A program made the translations under genes and the position numbers. From Symbiodinium natans (lineage: Eukaryota; Sar; Dinophyceae; Suessiales; Symbiodiniaceae), in assembly GCA_905221605.1 (NCBI GenBank), contig CAJNDS010002104.1, positions 266,001 to 330,000 on the forward strand: a stretch of DNA of 64,000 bases, written 5' to 3'. Shown one piece after another: positions 10,801 through 20,857 of the stretch. The first letter of the stretch is position 1. Every line of letters begins with the position of its first letter. The notes below the pieces were generated by a model. The model saw only the letters and a list, made by a program, of their open reading frames with translations, searched no databases and was not told the origin of the DNA.

Positions 10801-12252
10801 TCATGGTTGCATCTCCGTGAGCAAGCGGACGATCGCTTGGTGGTCTTTCGTTCCTCCCTGCTGTGCCGCACTCAGCGGCGTCTCATCGCGGAGTCCAAAC
10901 CTCTTGGTAACGTCCGCCCTGGCCTCGAGGAGAAGGCGGACAACCCTGAGGTGGCCATTGCGTGCTGCAATGCCAAGGGCTGTGTCACTCTGTGGGCGAA
11001 ATCGAGCATCCTTGTCAGCACGGGCGTCTAAGAGCATTTGCACAATGTCAAGACCGCGGCCCTGGCGACATGCTGCACCGAGCGGTGAGTCGCTGGCGCG
11101 ACCCAGCTGGTGGTTCGGGTTGGCTCTATAATCGAGCAGCAGTCGCACGAGAAATGTGTGACATTTCTCTGATGCTTCTCCCAAAAGCGTGTCACTCATC
11201 TCTGCCCTGGCCTCCAAAAGCAGTTTGGCAACATCGTCGCGGCCTCGAGTGCATGCCAGAGCAAGGGGCCGGCTTTTGGAACGGTTGGATTCGTGGTTTA
11301 TGTCGGCTCCGGCCTCCAGCAACAACCGGACTATTTCATGGTGCCCTTTTCGAGAAGCCAAGCCGAGGGGTGTGTGGCCATGGGATCCAAACTTCTGCTC
11401 CATGTCTGCCCTGGCCTCCAAGAGAAGGGTGGCTATCTTTACGTGGCATATCTGTACGGCGATTCCAAGCGGCGTGTCGCTACGGGGTCCAAATCTCCTG
11501 TTCGCATCTGCGCGAGCCTCCAGCAAGAACCGCACCATGTGCACATGGTCAGAGGCTCCGCGCCTGCCGAACGCTGCAGCAAGAGGCGGGGGAGACAACC
11601 CGCATGCGCCCTCCATGTCGGCACGTGCTTGAAGCAGAAAACGTGCCATCGGGACATGGCCCGCACGAGAAGCTGTTGCCAGAGGCCTTCGGTCATACAT
11701 TCCAGAACTCTTCTCTAATTCGGCCCTGGAATCCAAGAGCAGGCGTGCAACTTCCAGGCAGCCGGCCTCACAGGCCAATCCAAGTGGGGTTGCCCCCAAA
11801 ACACTCGTCTTATCTGGATCAGCGCTTGCTTCCAGCAGCAGCTCGGCAATCTCCACATGACCCGCGCGCGATGCGAGGGCAAGCGGCGTGTGCACCGTAG
11901 TCGCCGTAGGCTGCGCGCGCGGCGTGTGGTCAAGCGCAATCAAATCAGGATCCTGGGGTCTCTGTAGAATCGCCTCGACCTGGGCCAGGTCGCCACAATC
12001 AGCTGCAGCTTTGAGCTCGTCGATTTCCTTTTGTGACACGCTGGAGAAGGGGAGAGCTACATGTTGAAGGTGCATCGGCGAAGGCAAGCTGACGTGGTCA
12101 TCCAAGCAGGTGCCGTCGCAAAGAAGCCTCTGCCTGAATCGTGGCAGTCCACACAGGCTCTGGAGATGTTGCTTCAAGGTCCGCACGTCTGATACATCCT
12201 CAATCGGAACCACTGCCAAGGCTTGCCCGGAGAACTGACAAACATGCAGCAT
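10801..12252 (-). CDS. Ubiquitin-like/ankyrin-repeat protein
   Basis: An uninterrupted 483-residue reading frame. The first ATG of the open frame is at 12252; the frame stays open upstream to a TAA at 12316-12318 but has no earlier ATG. Residues about 1-70 look like a ubiquitin fold, with a VRTLKQHL helix, CGLPRFRQRLLCDG and a final LQHVALPF strand. Residues about 77-483 hold about 12 ankyrin repeats, recognisable by TPLGLA helix-1 and VVRLLLEARAD helix-2 signatures; the ninth repeat is shortened. Ankyrin arrays are protein-binding scaffolds, so a ubiquitin-linked adaptor role is possible but is inference only. No catalytic domain, signal peptide or membrane segment is visible. The absence of introns could mean a retrocopy or simply an intron-poor family. 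Telomere-like arrays lie downstream and a 14-bp direct duplication sits in the probable 5' leader. Confidence 0.85.
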   Translation of the reverse strand: MLHVCQFSGQALAVVPIEDVSDVRTLKQHLQSLCGLPRFRQRLLCDGTCLDDHVSLPSPMHLQHVALPFSSVSQKEIDELKAAADCGDLAQVEAILQRPQDPDLIALDHTPRAQPTATTVHTPLALASRAGHVEIAELLLEASADPDKTSVLGATPLGLACEAGCLEVARLLLDSRAELEKSSGMYDRRPLATASRAGHVPMARFLLQARADMEGACGLSPPPLAAAFGRRGASDHVHMVRFLLEARADANRRFGPRSDTPLGIAVQICHVKIATLLLEARADMEQKFGSHGHTPLGLASRKGHHEIVRLLLEAGADINHESNRSKSRPLALACTRGRDDVAKLLLEARAEMSDTLLGEASEKCHTFLVRLLLDYRANPNHQLGRASDSPLGAACRQGRGLDIVQMLLDARADKDARFRPQSDTALGIAARNGHLRVVRLLLEARADVTKRFGLRDETPLSAAQQGGTKDHQAIVRLLTEMQP

Positions 12253-12276
12253 CTGCACGAGAAGCAGAAGCGAACA

Positions 12277-12317
12277 AGCGACAAACACTTTTTTTTGAAC
12301 CCGAGCGACAAACACTT
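12277..12317. repeat. 14-bp direct repeat flanking a 13-nt T-rich insert
   Basis: AGCGACAAACACTT occurs at 12277-12290 and 12304-12317, separated by TTTTTTGAACCCG. Read on the minus strand, the insert is CGGGTTC followed by A residues, flanked by a perfect duplication. This resembles a very short poly(A)-ended retroposition footprint in the leader of the ankyrin gene, though slippage could also explain it. Confidence 0.6.
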
Positions 12318-13035
12318 ATAAGACTAATTGAGAACTATTTCTTTCAACCTGCGCAACGGCTAACAAACTTGCATTGTCAACTACACAACTGCACGTGCTA
12401 CTATCAAGTCGCAGCTGTGTCATGGATGGCCAATCACTGCTAGTATCCGGGCAATCTTTTGTGTGCGGCAGCGTTATACCTGACACACCTCCAGAATGCC
12501 ACATCTAAGGGAAAGCGAAACACCGCGAGGCAAATGAAACTATTCCCTCATTCCGCCGACAAGGCACAACTGCGGCATCACTCGGAGCTTCTCCTACATA
12601 AGAGTCTATACAGTCTATAGTCTGTAAAGCTCGGTCTCTGCAGTCCTACAATGTACCTTCTACTTACACCGTCTCTGATGCTTCCGTGTCGCGCCGACTC
12701 TCATGCTTCAGTCCACGCTGTCATTGCCCAATGGGTGAGGCTATGGAGTCCGGGGCCCCCAGTGTCAAGTTGTAACATGCATTGATTCATTAAGATAGCG
12801 ATCCTCAAGTCCATGAAAGCCTTTGCCCATTGGCCCATGGAACTTCGGAGTGCCAGGCCGTAATGAACACAGCCCTCACATCCTGCTTGCCCTCTTACCA
12901 GCAGTTGCTTTGACTCTCGCGACTCGGACCAGGCTGCGGGTGTGTACAAATCTACGAATATTTGATGATTTCAGGTCTCATCCCAGCGCTTCAGGCAGCC
13001 GGTGAGTCCACAGCATTCAACAGCTACATCACCTG
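12318..13035. other. Unassigned stretch upstream of the ankyrin gene
   Basis: No recognisable gene, repeat or promoter motif. No dinoflagellate spliced-leader relic (a sequence ending TTTTGGCTCAAG) was found here. Confidence 0.5.
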
Positions 13036-13117
13036 AAGGCTCTAATGTAGTTCCTTTTGGGTTCGTTATAGGGGATTGTAGTATACTACCCCCAAAAAGG
13101 TACTACATAGGAGCCTC
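13036..13117. mobile_element. Family C mini-element, copy 2
   Basis: An 82-bp block from AAGGCTCTAATGTAGTTCC to GGTACTACATAGGAGCC, with imperfect inverted ends. It is the inverse copy of 4651-4730, sharing ATAGGGGATTGTAGTATACT in the centre with few substitutions. Confidence 0.65.
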
Positions 13118-13337
13118 TAGGTCGCTACATGCTCCAGCGCGTTGGACCACCTGTCCATGATCGGAGGCTGGCACCCGGAGCGTCACGGCTTCTCAGACAT
13201 GTCGCCTGCTCATGTGAGATGTTCACTCTGGCACCTTCGTCTGGATGGACACTGCGTGCCATTGAGCGATCTCCTCCCGGATCACCTCCTGAACCTTCGA
13301 AGCAACAGGCCCAACTCAAACGGAACAAGGATAAGAT
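13118..13337. other. Unassigned spacer
   Basis: Short spacer between two mini-elements; nothing recognised. Confidence 0.5.
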
Positions 13338-13407
13338 TTGGGATGTTCCCCCTTACTCTAACAGTCCTTCATAGGGATTATAGTGCCCGCGATGGGGAAC
13401 ATTCTAA
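13338..13407. mobile_element. Family A mini-element, copy 3, with perfect 8-bp target duplication
   Basis: This is the shortest family A copy (70 bp), from TTGGGATGTTCCCCCTTA to GGGGAACATTCTAA. GATAAGAT is present on both sides (13330-13337 and 13408-13415), a perfect 8-bp target-site duplication. The inner AACAGTCCT block is kept on the left only, so the right arm is internally deleted. Confidence 0.8.
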
Positions 13408-14237
13408 GATAAGATCTACATGACATGCCTCCTGGGGGAAGCCCTTTGAAGCCCTGAGGGCCGCACCATTCGCTGACATTTCAGCCTCGTTTGGCCCCGG
13501 AACTTCTCGGACTCAATCAGGATGCTAAAGCTCCTCGAAAACAGCAGGACGCCCAAGATTTCCCAACTATCGTTATAACTGCTGGCACCATTGACACACA
13601 CACACACAAACACAAACAAACAGACAAACAAACAGACAGACTGCAGGCGGGCTTGCTTAAACTTAAGGCCCACGAGGCCTTGCCCATGCCAGGGCCAGCG
13701 ACTTTACATGTGGTCCAGTTCAAGGCCAAGAGACTGGCCACAGCCTCCGGACTTGTCCTCCACGACGCAATTGGAGGCGCTCAAAGCTTCCGTCAGCTTG
13801 CTGGCCACCTTAAGACATAATGCCGAGTGTCGCTTCATCAATGTTTGGGCGGAATTCCACGCCGTTGGCTAGGGTGCATATAGTTTCCCCTTCCCTCTCG
13901 CTAGAGCGGTGTAATCGCGCAGGAAAAAAAGGCGCAGATTGACAAATTGGCTGGGATTGTCTTGATCTTCCTGTTGTGGACTCTGACATCTGCACATAGC
14001 TTCTGTCCAAGGAGCTGGGAAGCCCAATGCATCGGGAAACCATGAAATGTTCCATACGTCGGGGCACCACTCAAAAGACTGAGACTCAAGACTCCGGATG
14101 AATCAACGAACTGCTGCAGAATTCTACAGCAAGCACAAGCCTACTCTTCCAGCCGTGGAGCAGAGGCTTCATAAGCGCCACCCGCAAATGACCGGCGCGC
14201 CAGCGTGGGCACGGAGCGTAACAGCCCGCGCATCAGC
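13408..14237. other. Unassigned stretch with short CA/CAAA repeat
   Basis: A CACACA run grading into CAAACA/CAGACA words at about 13593-13640 is the only structure recognised. Confidence 0.5.
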
Positions 14238-14504
14238 ATGGCTTCAGACTTCGATATTCTCGTGGTCCGTCTCCGAGCCTCCCTATACTACACAGAGACA
14301 ACAAGTCGCCTCGAATTTGACATGTGCTCCATAGCAGAGCACTCCACAGCCAAAAAGCAGCGGAAAAGGCAAGCGCAGGCTTCTGACGCTGACGTCTTCC
14401 CGAAAGCTTGCTGGCAAAGACGGCTACGAGCGGCATCCGCCACCCGAGGCACCGGCTGCGAAGCACCTGCACCGCCGCCTCCTCGGCACAAGTGTTGCTG
14501 CTAG
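14238..14504 (+). CDS. Possible coding segment, function unknown
   Basis: An open frame from an ATG at 14238 to a stop near 14504 starts MASDFDILVVRLRASLYYTE and ends in a Pro/Cys-rich tail. Composition is protein-like, but no family is recognised and no splice model is offered. It would be the only plus-strand coding unit nearby, so it may be chance. Confidence 0.2.
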   Translation: MASDFDILVVRLRASLYYTETTSRLEFDMCSIAEHSTAKKQRKRQAQASDADVFPKACWQRRLRAASATRGTGCEAPAPPPPRHKCCC

Positions 14505-14928
14505 GCCCTCAAGGAACTTCCGTTGGTTCAAAGACCACGAGTGCTCAACAATGCCTTCATCAGCGGTGGACTGTAGAGCTCACCGAGCACACCCACGTTT
14601 GCTGCATACTGTCGCGCAAGCCGAGCTCTGGGCTGCTGCGCGGGCCAAGGTCTGGGGAAAGGTAAAAACCTGTCATGGGCCGAACTCGAGGCTCGTCTAG
14701 CAGCTCAAGACCTCACTTCTCCCGGTACCACAAGCACCCTAGGCACATCTTCGTGTAAAGATTTATAAGAGTACTCAGATGAAGACGGAGATGTTCGTAT
14801 GAAGATGAGTAAGAGTACTCAGATGAATAGGGATATGAATCATCGAAAGGAGTCAAACCCTTGGGCCTTGCACATGAAATGCCCGGCATCGAAGCCCTCG
14901 AACATGCTCAGCTCGATCTGGCGCAGCA
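14505..14928. other. Unassigned stretch with short GATGAA-type repeat
   Basis: AGAGTACTCAGATGAA occurs twice (about 14769 and 14813) in a roughly 44-bp imperfect duplication. No gene recognised. Confidence 0.5.
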
Positions 14929-14982
14929 TAGGGTTTAGGGTTTAGGGTTGAGGGTTTAGGGTTTAGGGTTTAGGGTTTAGGG
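14929..14982. repeat. Interstitial telomere-like array (TTTAGGG)
   Basis: Seven TTTAGGG units with one TTGAGGG variant. Confidence 0.95.
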
Positions 14983-15044
14983 TATGGTACTGCACTGCGG
15001 CTGAAGGCAGCCGATCTGCTGTCCCCAACGCACATCAACTCATC

Positions 15045-15143
15045 TGGGGATTCTCTGAGCTAGGGTCCTAGTCGGGGTTGCTATTATAAGGCGACCCTCT
15101 AATAGGGTACCCAAAAGGGGATCGGATTTTAGAGAACTGACCC
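15045..15143. mobile_element. Family F mini-element, copy 2
   Basis: Runs from GGGGATTCTCTGAGC to TTAGAGAACTGACCC and contains a TTATAAGGCGACCC block and a GGGTACCCAAAAGGGGATC block. The same order of blocks occurs in the copies at 19738 and 59251. The arms are imperfect inverted repeats. Confidence 0.6.
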
Positions 15144-15466
15144 ATATAAGAGATCTCGAACTTCTCTGAATGCGCTGTGCCTCGCAGTTGTACGTCAGGC
15201 TCAACTGGTCTCTGACCTTGCAGTCATGTGCTCAGGCCCACGCTCTGTGTTGCGCGTGTCCGACTTGCATGCAGGGCCACATCTTACTAGACTTGTAATA
15301 CTTGTGGGTCAGCAGTACTTCCATCCGCCGAACTCTTGCAAGCAAAAGGTGACACTTAGACTTCGCTCCTGTCAAAAACACCGAAACTTCGGCTTCCCGC
15401 TCCAACCCACTGAGCTGCCGACCCGCCCAAGCAGTCGAGCATTCAAGCCTCCAGCATGCACCACAT
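15144..15466. other. Unassigned spacer
   Basis: Nothing recognised. Confidence 0.5.
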
Positions 15467-15512
15467 GGTTGTTTACGATATTACGGGTACCTTCCCCTAT
15501 TTTCGTAAACCT
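15467..15512. mobile_element. Family B mini-element, copy 1, only 46 bp
   Basis: It consists almost entirely of two terminal repeats, GGTTGTTTACGATATTACGG on the left and CCCCTATTTTCGTAAACC on the right. It is flanked by CCACAT on both sides (15461-15466 and 15513-15518). It is probably an internally deleted copy of the 83-106 bp elements at 35639, 41297 and 52759. Confidence 0.75.
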
Positions 15513-17935
15513 CCACATCTCCACGGTGAACATTCCATGTCGGTTCTTGTTCTCGCGGCTACTGACTCGCACCCCACCGTCGATGTCTTTTGGCTGCTGG
15601 GGGCTCGACACTCCATCATGAGCTCGGTAGCCTTCAAGCTCAGCTGCGATTGGCACTGTACCAAGCCAGCAAAAAGACCCAGCATCCAAAAAGCAGAGGG
15701 GGGGGGGAGTGGCATGCAAGGCTTCTCAGCTTTCAGCCTTGATGAGTGTGATTGTGGGTTCTCTGAGTCACCGACACGCGCTGGGTACAGCGGGTCCCTT
15801 GGCAATTCCAACAACTGTGCATGGGACACAACATGCGCGTGATATCTGGCAATACATGCGGCCGAGCAGTTGTTTTTGCCACCCGTCTAGCCATGCTCCA
15901 CGGGGCAACTGTAGAGAGAATGTTTCGCACAGTTCACTTCAGAGCCCAACTTTAGAAAGGCCGAGCAGTTCTTGTTTTTCGGGGTTTCGCACTCGCACAA
16001 GCCTGGCAAGGATTGTGTCGGTTGAGTTCGTGTCGGTGTCACATCAGCTCCATCACTGTAGTCAATCAGCCCAGGACAAGATGCGCTAGAGTGATTTTGG
16101 GGTGTGAGGGCTTGGGGTGGACCCCCATGTCATGCAAGACTGCGAATCGAGGAATTGGCTGCTCTGCTCGCGGTCCCCAAGAAAATCCTTTGTACCTGCC
16201 AGGAACGCAAGCCCTACAAAGCAAGATGGGTGTGCGGTCGTTCGTCTCCCCGGCCCTTGAAACCCAAATGCCACATCCCTTGCATCGGATTCAGGCTCAT
16301 TGGGTGCAGAGCGCTACCTGGCCGTCCTTTGCCACGTCGCGTCTCCGCCTTGGTGGAACAGAAGGGCAACTCAGGGCTTTGTGTAGCCTCGGGCTTAGAA
16401 GCTGAATGTTGTTTGCGGAGGCATTTCGGGACAGCAACGAAGGCATCCGTCTGATCCTGGTCGCCACATTCAGGTGCTGGAGGAGGCCTCCAGCCATCAT
16501 CCGGAGCATCTACCGCATGGTCGTCGTCGTTCGCCACGGCCTCCCTCCCTGGTTACTTGGCCTCTGTCAAGCCGTTTGGGCTGTCAGCGCCGCGTTGAGA
16601 GCTGCCGCCCACATGCTTGCAAAGGGCTGTTTCAAACGCCTCTGTGTGTCCTCACCCGCAATGAGGCGAGGATAGCTTCACGAAGCTTTTGTGATGCCAT
16701 GCTTACAAGGCCTGGAACGTGGCATGGCTGTCACAGGATGAGCTGACACGCTTAGGTATGCTGTCCAGATGCAGCGGCCTGGCTGAAGACACTTGAAATA
16801 TACCCATAATACAAACCCTTGGAGGGGATCTGCCGGGAGTTTCCGAGTGAGCTCTCCAATCTGACTCAGATGCTGGCTCAGTCCATGCTTGTGGAAATCT
16901 GAGCACCGTGGGATGACACTTCTTGAACCGTCTTGGTGCAGCGCGCCCCCAATATCCAGGCGCTGTCCCACCTTTGATATGCAGGAAGTCAAAAGGTGTA
17001 GGTTGCCTAGTCAGGGGGAGGGGGCACCATGTAGGCCGCATTTCATCAATCTGGCAAGAACCAGTGCAGCAGAGCTTGATGACCCCCCCCAATCATCCGT
17101 GCTGGTCATTCTGCTAGATGCGGAGAAGCTGAGAGTTCAGCTGACCATCACCATGGCCCTCGCCTCCTTGTCAGGCAAGTGCACCTGAACTGGGTTTTGG
17201 CAGCGCATGGAAGAAGCCAAGCACAAGCACTTGACATGATTGTGATCGAGCGCCCCAACAGGTTCCTATCAAGACTAAAGCCTAAGCCCTAAACCCATCA
17301 TGACCTCATGCGCGCAGTCTGGGTATTGGGCTCGCAGCTCAGTTCCGCGACCTGGGATGACAAGCGATCAAAGATGTCGGGTCCGGATCAAGTAGCCTCT
17401 AGGACTCAAGGCTCAAGGTCTGAAAAATGAAAGCAGCAACAGGATGTCCGAGTTGCTGCTGGCCGAAGGAGTTGGGGCTTGGAAGGCCTGCCACTTGCAC
17501 CAAACTCGGGTAGTTCATGCCGGTAGCGGGCATGTTCTGCCGTGCAACTTCAGCCTGGACTGTGACTTTCAGGTCTACTTACAGCAGCAAAATTGTGTGG
17601 ATACGTATGCCGTATGCATGCACTATACAGTCACTGGGCCATTCGGCAGCCAACTGCACAAACCCCCGCGTCCCCAGCGCCCTCCCAAGCCCAGCACAAA
17701 GGGGGGTGGTCCTGCTCGCCGCTGCCACTGCCGGGAAGTGAGCCTAAACATCGGCAGACCTGATCAGGCAGAAGCTCTGACAGTTCCACTTGGCGGCCGA
17801 TCTCTGCCAGAGTATTCTCAGAAACTCATGAAATCGTTGCTATAGGACCATCTGCCACGATCTGTGTGGCCTGTGCTCTCTTATGCCAGTTCGGCTGTCT
17901 GTCTGACCCGCAATGCCCAATAACGAAAGCAGCAC
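15513..17935. other. Unassigned stretch
   Basis: A TTTTTGCCACCCG tag lies at 15872-15885 without an adjacent telomere array. A 107-codon minus-strand frame at 16214-16537, starting MANDDDHAVDAPDDGW, is acidic and protein-like but unidentified. Nothing else is recognised. Confidence 0.4.
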
Positions 17936-18298
17936 TCAAGCAGCACTCCCATGATGACTCACAGAGATGCTCAGCGCAGCCTCCCGCTCCAAAGTCTTCC
18001 GCATCTCAACAATAGCCTTCGGAACTGATTCCGGGGAAAGTTTGTGCTGGATGGATAGCAGCTGCCACGCTCTTTCAGCAAAATGGGCAGGGGTGCTTCG
18101 CAGTCCGATACCATGATGGCATGTGAGTTCGGCAAGGGCATGCCCATGCCTCCTCTTCCTCCACAGGCGCGTCAGCTGATGCATCTTCGAAAGCTTCCTC
18201 ATGCATGAGGCCACTGGCTGCGCCTGAAGCAGTGCAGTGCACATCAGCCACGGGGCTGGCTGAAACAATCCTGCTCTACCTCGTGTGACGCTCGACAC
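17936..18298 (-). CDS. Possible coding segment (exon), function unknown
   Basis: A minus-strand open frame of about 120 codons. The later part contains HAELTCHH-like and SIQHKLSPESVPKAIVEMRK text, resembling an amphipathic helical protein. A possible acceptor (CTTTCGAAG before ATGCATCAG) precedes it. No domain recognised. Confidence 0.25.
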   Translation of the reverse strand: MSSVTRGRAGLFQPAPWLMCTALLQAQPVASCMRKLSKMHQLTRLWRKRRHGHALAELTCHHGIGLRSTPAHFAERAWQLLSIQHKLSPESVPKAIVEMRKTLEREAALSISVSHHGSAA

Positions 18299-18839
18299 CC
18301 AGCAAGCCTTCCAGACAACAACGCAGCCTTCGGCACTCTCAAACCCTCTTCCTGTGTGGATTTCCGCAGCTGCAGGCCCAAACTGCCCAAGTCCGCTTTA
18401 GACGGAAAGCGTCACTCCCTCGGGCTGCCCCGCTTGCATGGGAAGGGATGCAGACGACCAGGTCTACCTCCAAGCCTGTCGCCTGGAGAACATCAGGAGG
18501 ACTGCATGAGAGCCATGGGTCCGGGGTGGTACGAGTTGGACATCCTCTGGTTGGGGTGTGAGGAGCTTCCGATGGCTCTTGAATACTCGGCTACATAGCG
18601 CCCACCTTCCGGAATACCCCCAGTGCCGGGTCTGGTATAGTAATTCAATAATCATAATAATACGAATAACAATAATAATCATAATCATAATAATCATACT
18701 AATAATAATAATAGTAATTGAATAATAGAATAGTAATAGGAAAAAGGTTCTGAGAATATGCAGCTGAGCTCTTCACCGAGCCAAGCTGCTCCTGCGCGGC
18801 CTTCTTCATGAGTCCCAGAGTCAGCCTCCAGCTAGCATG
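18299..18839. repeat. Stretch with ATA/ATT trinucleotide-like repeat
   Basis: AATAATAATCATAAT-type simple sequence occupies about 18640-18735. The rest is unassigned. Confidence 0.75.
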
Positions 18840-18919
18840 GGTTTAGGGTTTAGGGTTTAGGGTTTAGGGTTTAGGGTTTAGGGTTTAAGGTTTAGGGTTT
18901 AGGGTTTAGGGTTTAGGGG
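18840..18919. repeat. Interstitial telomere-like array, 80 bp
   Basis: Eleven nearly perfect TTTAGGG units with one TTTAAGG variant. One of the longest homogeneous arrays in the window. Confidence 0.97.
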
Positions 18920-19593
18920 TAGCATTGCACAGCACATGTTGCCAAACATGACTTTGATTGAGCCCCTCCAATGGTTGCAACATTTTACAAGTGTTCGCGA
19001 CTGTTGAACAGTCGATTTGCCCCCTCGCTTTGACGTCACCCTTCAAGATCGCTCTGGCTGGGGCTGTGTACCTATCTGTGCAGGCTCGCTTTGTGCAAGA
19101 CGACTGGTCTGGTGCAAGCGCTGAGGTCGCAGGCTGGTTCACCTGTTGCATCGAAGCCTCGTCCAGCCTGAAGATATGATAAGACTGGAGAGGGAATTCT
19201 TTCATTAGGTGCAGCTACCGAGCACCTTCAACCCAAGCGCTGAGACTATGACATAGCGTGATCTACAGGCCCGCATACTTTTTGAGCTACTCAAACTCCA
19301 TTACGCTAGCAAGTTGGAGATCTTGAGCGATGAAGGTCTGTGCTGTGCGACGTGAGGCGCTCAGGGACCACTTTAGGAAGCCAGTCGTAGATGCTTGACT
19401 TGCAGCGAAAAAGACGCCTAGACCCCACCCCTCAAGTGAACGAACTCTACAAGAAGATTAGTATATACACGTCTACCATATCCAAATAACCCCTATCCTG
19501 TAGACTACATGCTGCAACTCTGTATGCTACATACTCTACTGCACAGTACATTCCTACATACTACTATATGCATGTCCTCTAGGCACCCTAGGT
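18920..19593. other. Unassigned stretch
   Basis: No gene or repeat recognised. Confidence 0.5.
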
Positions 19594-19646
19594 TAACCCT
19601 AAACCCTAAACCCAAAACCCAAAACCCAAAACCCTAAACCCTACAG
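19594..19646. repeat. Interstitial telomere-like array (CCCTAAA/CCCAAAA)
   Basis: CCCTAAA units enclose three consecutive CCCAAAA variants, so the array is phased in variant blocks. Confidence 0.95.
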
Positions 19647-19737
19647 GTGTCAAAGTCCAGAACCATCGGTGCGATGGGTACATGCGCTCGAGGAGTGCCT
19701 GCGAACCGGGAGAGTTTTCCTCCAACTTTCCATATGT

Positions 19738-19841
19738 GGGGATTCTCGAAATTCGGGTCCCCTTTTGGGGCTACTATTCTAAAAGGCGGCCCCTAAGATT
19801 TAGGGTGCCCAAAAAGGGAATGGTAGTCTTGAGAAAAGACC
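19738..19841. mobile_element. Family F mini-element, copy 3
   Basis: Runs from GGGGATTCTCGAAATTCGGG to CTTGAGAAAAGACC, with CCCCTTTTGGGG and CCCAAAAAGGG blocks pairing between the arms. The centre (AAAAGGCGGCCCCTAAGATT) matches the copies at 15045 and 59251. A loose CATATGT/CATGTAA similarity flanks it. Confidence 0.6.
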
Positions 19842-19984
19842 ATGTAACTGTGAGGGGTGGAGGATCTCCAAGACGTCAGTAAGGTCAGGGTTGTGCAGAA
19901 GACCAAGGACGCAGATGCGATGTGGCTTCGGTCTACGGCTGCAGGCTTATCTTGAAGTGCTTGCGTGGGCCTGAAGTGGCCTTA

Positions 19985-20106
19985 TATGGTTACAAGTGCA
20001 GTTACAAGTACAGGTAAACTTGGTTAATGATAAGTACCATGAATCTCCAAGTTACAAGTACAGTTATCATTGGTTAAGAAGTACCATGAATCTATGAATC
20101 TCCAAG
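19985..20106. repeat. Tandem duplication related to family D ends
   Basis: A roughly 55-60 bp unit containing GTTACAAGTACAG, TTGGTTAA and AAGTACCATGAATCTCCAAG is repeated twice in tandem. The last block matches the right terminus of the family D element at 54798-54892. Confidence 0.6.
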
Positions 20107-20362
20107 TGTTCTACACTGTTCTACATCTGAAGGGTCTGAGCAGTGCCTGGCGTGAAGCGCCCTCCAGCGACTTCTCGCGGAAGGTGGTGTCGCCTGTCGC
20201 TGGAAGCTCAGGTCCCCCTATGGGTATTGCAAGGCTTCTGCCTTTGCTGCAGGATGCAGCGGTCCATGCTACAGACTGCAGCCAGGTGGAGCCAGCAACT
20301 GTTGCCGGAGCTCCAAGAAGATGCACACAGCTCGAGGCCAGGGGCTGATGGCTCAAGAAGCG

Positions 20363-20386
20363 GGGTTTAGGGTTTAGGGTTTAGGG
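20363..20386. repeat. Short telomere-like array
   Basis: Three TTTAGGG units directly after GATGGCTCAAGAAGCGG. The TGGCTCAAG is a nine-base match to the spliced-leader end, too short to interpret. Confidence 0.9.
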
Positions 20387-20410
20387 ATGCTACAGGCTTC
20401 TATGTGCGGA

Positions 20411-20808
20411 GACTCGTGCGGGAAGGCTTCAGTGCAGACTTTCTGATGCAGAAGTGTGGGCATGTGGAAGCTGACATTCGACCCCAGCCTTTCATCCGCA
20501 ACTGTGAGTCTGCAAAGCCTTGTAGATCGAACCTGTCATGTAGCACATCTGCACAGACACTCTGAAGTCTTTCAACCCAGGTTGCCGGCTGAATGTAGCT
20601 AAGAAGACGAGAGGTTACCATTTAAACAATACAGTCGCTGAAGGCCACCCGATATATTCTCACTTGCTAGTAATGAGCATCAGCGATGTATCGGAGTTCT
20701 TGTACAATTATCATCAACATCCGGCCTTGGCTCCTTCAGTACCCAGTGCAACCACTCCAGCCTTAGTCGACGGTCGGACGTGACAGGATTCACTACATGG
20801 CCCTGAAA

Positions 20809-20857
<49 letters not shown>

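Noticed and set aside
20346-20362. Possible spliced-leader relic (TGGCTCAAG) beside a telomere array
   Set aside because: Only nine bases match the end of the dinoflagellate spliced leader, expected by chance about once in a window of this size, and the rest of the leader is absent.
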